Part shown: positions 61,011-64,000 of the stretch, one piece after another
Position numbering within the stretch: the stretch's first letter is position 1
How the letters are laid out: each line of letters begins with the position of its first letter
Source: Megalobrama amblycephala
Taxonomy: Eukaryota > Chordata > Actinopteri > Cypriniformes > Xenocyprididae
Reading direction: 5' to 3'
DNA length: 64,000 nt
Assembly: GCF_018812025.1 (NCBI RefSeq)
Contig: NC_063057.1
Coordinates: 16,901,138-16,965,137, forward strand
Translations under genes and position numbers: made by a program
Notes under the pieces: model-generated
Told to the model about the DNA's origin: nothing
Database searches by the model: none
What the model saw: the letters and a program-made list of their open reading frames with translations, nothing else

Positions 61011-61693
61011 GAAGAAAAAAAAAAAAAAAAAAAAAAACTATTCTAATTTCTAATAGTTAGAGCAAAGACATTTCAGCATGTTAATGATTTGATTGTTGAT
61101 TCTAACTTCGTTTTTCCAATTCAAATCGTCAGCCCACTTCACAGAAAGTTCATGTTGCGTCACGGCATGTGGGAAGCTGACTGTATGTAAACAGGCCTCT
61201 CTAGATTTGCATGGTCTCTAGAAGAGAACAACAAATTGGCATGTTTAAAACTCACTTGGCATTACTGCACAGCGAGGGGCATGAAATAATTCACTAAGAA
61301 GGTGGATCACAGCCACGCTGGAACAGGTCATTGGGCCAAGTGTGTTTAAATTCAATATTACGAACAATGTCGCAACTTTGACTTCTGATTAGCATCTAAT
61401 AAGCTTGTTAACGGCGAGGGGAAATGGTGAACATTTCTATAGCATTTAATGACTCAGTTGTTCATTTGCAAGCGAGATGGCTAGCCCTCTAATGGAGGTT
61501 AACTCTCAGTGTTAGTATTCAGTTTAAATAGGAGAAATGAGCTGTGTGCAGAGCTATGAAGAGAGAAAAAAAAAAAAATTTGGGCATCTGGCAGAAGAGT
61601 GTGACACTCCAGAAAGCATTGTTAGAGTGTTTAATCTTACCTTTTGTCTGAAAATGCTGAACTGTATGACAATTCTACCCATGTCTTTAGGAT

Positions 61694-62205
61694 GCGTGTT
61701 GGGAAAGTTACTTTTAAAAGTAAAGCATTACAAAATTGTGTTACTCCCTAAAAAATTAACTAATTGCGTTAGCGACTTTTAATTAAAAGTTTACTTTTGA
61801 GTTACTTTTTCCTCACCTGAGCTGGGCTTGCTTGTTTGTTTTATAACAACAGCAAAAAAAAGTTTTATTTTTGGCCCTTTCATACCAAAAGTGAAATGAA
61901 TAAGCCTCAGGAAATGCAAATACACCCCTGTAGAGGGCGCAGCTCAAACAATCCTTTCAGCTGTGCTGTAATTCTGGATTGCAGAAGAATAAGATGCTGC
62001 AGAAGAGTTCAACACTCTTCAGCAATAAAAACTAAAAAAAATTAAGCACAAACGTAATGTTCATTTTGCCTATTCATATGGTTGAACTGGATGAATTGAA
62101 AACAATAATTACTTATTTTAAAAAAGTAATTCTGATATTTGGTTGTAAATTTAAAAGTAATGCGTTACTTGTTACTTGAAAAAAGTAATCTTATTACGAA
62201 CACTG
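61694..62205. mobile_element. Degenerate relative of the 45649 hAT element
   Basis: The left end GCGTGTTGGGAAAGTTAC and the right end GTAATCTTATTACGAACACTG resemble the CAGTGTTGGGCA family, with GTAA/TTAC subterminal motifs. No matching 8-bp duplication remains. It looks older than the 45649 copy. Confidence 0.55.
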
Positions 62206-62407
62206 TAAAAACTTTTGATTTTAATGGTAAAAGACTATAAAAATGCTACAGTGAAAAACTGTTAAATGGTTAACAGAAAGTTTCCGTACTATAAACGGTG
62301 AATAACTGTAATAGATCTAATGGTACATTTAATGTAATTTTACAGTAAAATACCATTAAATTTACCTTTTTTGGAAGTGAAAAAGAACAAGTCATTGAAT
62401 AATTTAC

Positions 62408-62446
<39 letters not shown>

Positions 62447-62976
62447 TAAATTGACTTTTCCAGAATTCCTTGTGTGACATTTCACATTTGATATATTTTT
62501 GTTGAAATAACTGTTTTAGTTTTTTTTCTAATCAGTTATGTACATTAAGATTAACATTAACATCTAATGTTGTTAAATTAATGTTTATTGCATTTTTTAA
62601 ACGTCATGTGTGTTAGCATGATGGTGTTTAGTGGTTGTGTGAATGACACTGTGCACCTTCTATATATTAGTATTGTCTTTCTCAGCTGATGGAAAAGGTG
62701 CTAAGACCAAATCATAAACGGTCCTAATCTACCCAAAGACACTGAACACCATTGAGGCAATAGCGATAGAGCCTTAGGTGCTGAACCTTTTCTTCATAAA
62801 TGCAATACATTTTGATTTATAGATTTGAATCTATGATGAGACGCCAAAAAAAAAATCTTTAACAAATAAATAAATATTGTCTGATTACCTGTGACAAAGG
62901 TTTCACACTTACAAATGATTGAATAGATAAAAAAAATAATATAATATAATATAATATAATATACATATACATATAC

Positions 62977-63043
<67 letters not shown>

Positions 63044-63303
63044 AAGCATATTTGGTGTGCCGTCCAAGGGGATGGAGGGCTCCGAGCTTGGAATTTAGCC
63101 CAAACCCAAAGTTCTCCCCATATCCCCAGCCGAGAGTGAGGGACAGGGTGGCGGAGGGATGCAGAAAACTGTCGAAGTATAGGCGAGTCGGCTCTTGTCT
63201 GTGTATATATATTCGCTCACAGATACGCATTTTAAGCAGAACGCCTAGCGTTTTCAACTGCCGTTTACTGTAAATGTAACTTTTTTTTCTCATTTTTACA
63301 GTG
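62201..63303. mobile_element. Probable element with CACTGTAAAAA ends
   Basis: CACTGTAAAAA at 62201 and TTTTTACAGTG at 63293-63303 are perfect 11-bp inverted repeats. Subterminal ttttacagtaaaataccatt motifs are common. No target duplication was confirmed. It encloses an A34 run (62411-62444) and the AT microsatellite. Confidence 0.5.
62937..63037. repeat. Compound (TAATA)n-(ATACAT)n-(AT)n microsatellite
   Basis: TAATA units (62937-62961), four ATACAT-like units, then about 27 AT units. The YIYIYI and YMYMYM protein frames across it are artefacts. Confidence 0.95.
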
Positions 63304-63536
63304 TAACTTACGTTAATTGTAATGCTTGTAATTAGTTTTAATACATAATTTTATAATTATGTCAATGTACAGCCTTGCTTCACTCATTAAAATCAGTTGG
63401 GGGTTTTATTAGTAAACCTGCATTTATGAATATGAAATCAGAACCTGATCTTGAACACTAGTGATGTTTGCCCCAGCATTTATGTGCACTGGCTGGCCTT
63501 CAAAAGCACAAGATGTGATCTACAAATCAAGCTTAC

Positions 63537-63697
63537 CATTGACTGGTTTTTGGTGAAGGGAGTCCACAAAGTTGCGAGGGTTTTCGATGGTATACTTCAA
63601 ATCTCGAATGGTGTGTGAGCCTCCACCCTCAGACCACAAACCCTTTTTAGAAGATTTGGCTTGGTCCTCCAAATCACACAGTCTTGCCTGATCAGGA
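63537..63697 (-). CDS. snd1: snd1 in-window exon e1 (end of SN domain 1 and SN1-SN2 linker)
   Basis: 161 nt: one base completing a codon, 53 full codons, then one base of the next. It reads [35 protein letters not shown] and [18 protein letters not shown], matching human SND1 around residues 144-196 (human [20 protein letters not shown] and [14 protein letters not shown]). This is the C-terminal helix of the first SN fold and the linker into SN2. The acceptor is TTTCAG just above 63697 and the donor is G|GTAAGC below 63537. The final G joins CC of e2 to make Ala, as in human. Changes from human are conservative (K-to-S, M-to-L, N-to-G). The preceding exon is beyond the 64000 end. Confidence 0.97.
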
Positions 63698-64000
63698 CTG
63701 AAACACACAGAAGCCACACAAAGTCCAGTAAATATCAAATTACAGACCACAGAGTTTGCCACAAGAGTCGAGAACTAAAACTAAGACAAGATCATTTTAG
63801 TCGGCCTTTCTTTCCTCTCCGACTTCAATGCTCTGAGCAACAGATGTAGAGGTCTTTCACAGAGAGCAGCCCCTTTCTGAGGCCTTGATAAGCTCTTCAA
63901 ATGAGTTTGTTCATTATCAAAAGCCAGCACATGTTTCAATTAATTCCTCTGTTGTTCTAAAAGCCATCATTATCTTTAAGGGGAATTAAACAGTCTGACC
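63698..64000 (-). other. Partial snd1 intron upstream of e1
   Basis: 303 nt of intron, cut by the window end. The polypyrimidine tract and acceptor of e1 lie at its 63698 side. I see no repeat with recognisable ends and no other gene. Confidence 0.8.

Larger units (their letters stand above)
60550..63536 (-). other. snd1 intron e1-e2 (2,987 nt)
   Basis: The intron holds a degenerate hAT-like remnant (61694-62205), an abutting element with CACTGTAAAAA ends (62201-63303), a compound AT microsatellite, poly-A tracts, and a fragment of a dispersed repeat family at 60680-61010. The rest is unremarkable AT-rich intron. Confidence 0.85.

Noticed and set aside
62859..63293. 144-residue minus-strand ORF
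   Set aside because: Its core is YIYIYI/YMYMYM from the AT microsatellite inside a repeat element.

Overview
The window is vertebrate nuclear DNA. Interrupted coding blocks with GT-AG splice sites lie in a sea of intron packed with terminal-inverted-repeat DNA elements and microsatellites. Protein identity and the repeat families (TTAA-flanked foldback MITEs, hAT elements, very long CA/GA/AT microsatellites) point to a teleost fish, most likely a cyprinid; the species cannot be fixed from the sequence alone.

Only one gene is supported: snd1 (Tudor-SN/p100, staphylococcal-nuclease and Tudor domain protein), on the minus strand. Eleven consecutive internal exons (e1 at 63537-63697 to e11 at 17135-17276) were placed to the base. 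Their reading phases all join, all 22 splice sites are GT-AG, and together they give 1,250 nt, about 417 residues. These match roughly residues 144-557 of the 910-residue human protein: the end of SN domain 1, all of SN2 and SN3, and the start of SN4. The 5' exons lie beyond 64000. The rest of SN4, the Tudor domain and the C-terminus lie beyond position 1, because no further exon was recognised in 1-17134.

Layout, right to left in transcript order: e1, 3.0 kb intron, e2, 0.4 kb, e3, 2.7 kb (nested palindromic transposon), e4, 0.4 kb, e5, 7.8 kb (promoter-like repeat cassette and a TTAA element), e6, 14.8 kb (hAT nested in a MITE), e7, 7.6 kb, e8, 3.6 kb, e9, 1.0 kb, e10, 4.0 kb (27-bp minisatellite), e11, then at least 17.1 kb of further intron.

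The interest lies in the introns. Several mobile elements have readable ends: a 1,538-bp hAT with a perfect 8-bp target duplication and a zinc-finger remnant, sitting inside a TTAA MITE; a second hAT with a perfect 8-bp duplication; a 796-bp near-perfect palindrome inside a 1.67-kb element; and a 473-bp CpG-rich cassette with NRF1, YY1 and CCAAT motifs inserted into an older repeat. A 27-bp minisatellite of about 0.8 kb starts 96 bp from the e11 splice acceptor. I found no convincing new protein system, RNA gene or CRISPR array; the other open frames look like chance or repeat-driven ORFs.
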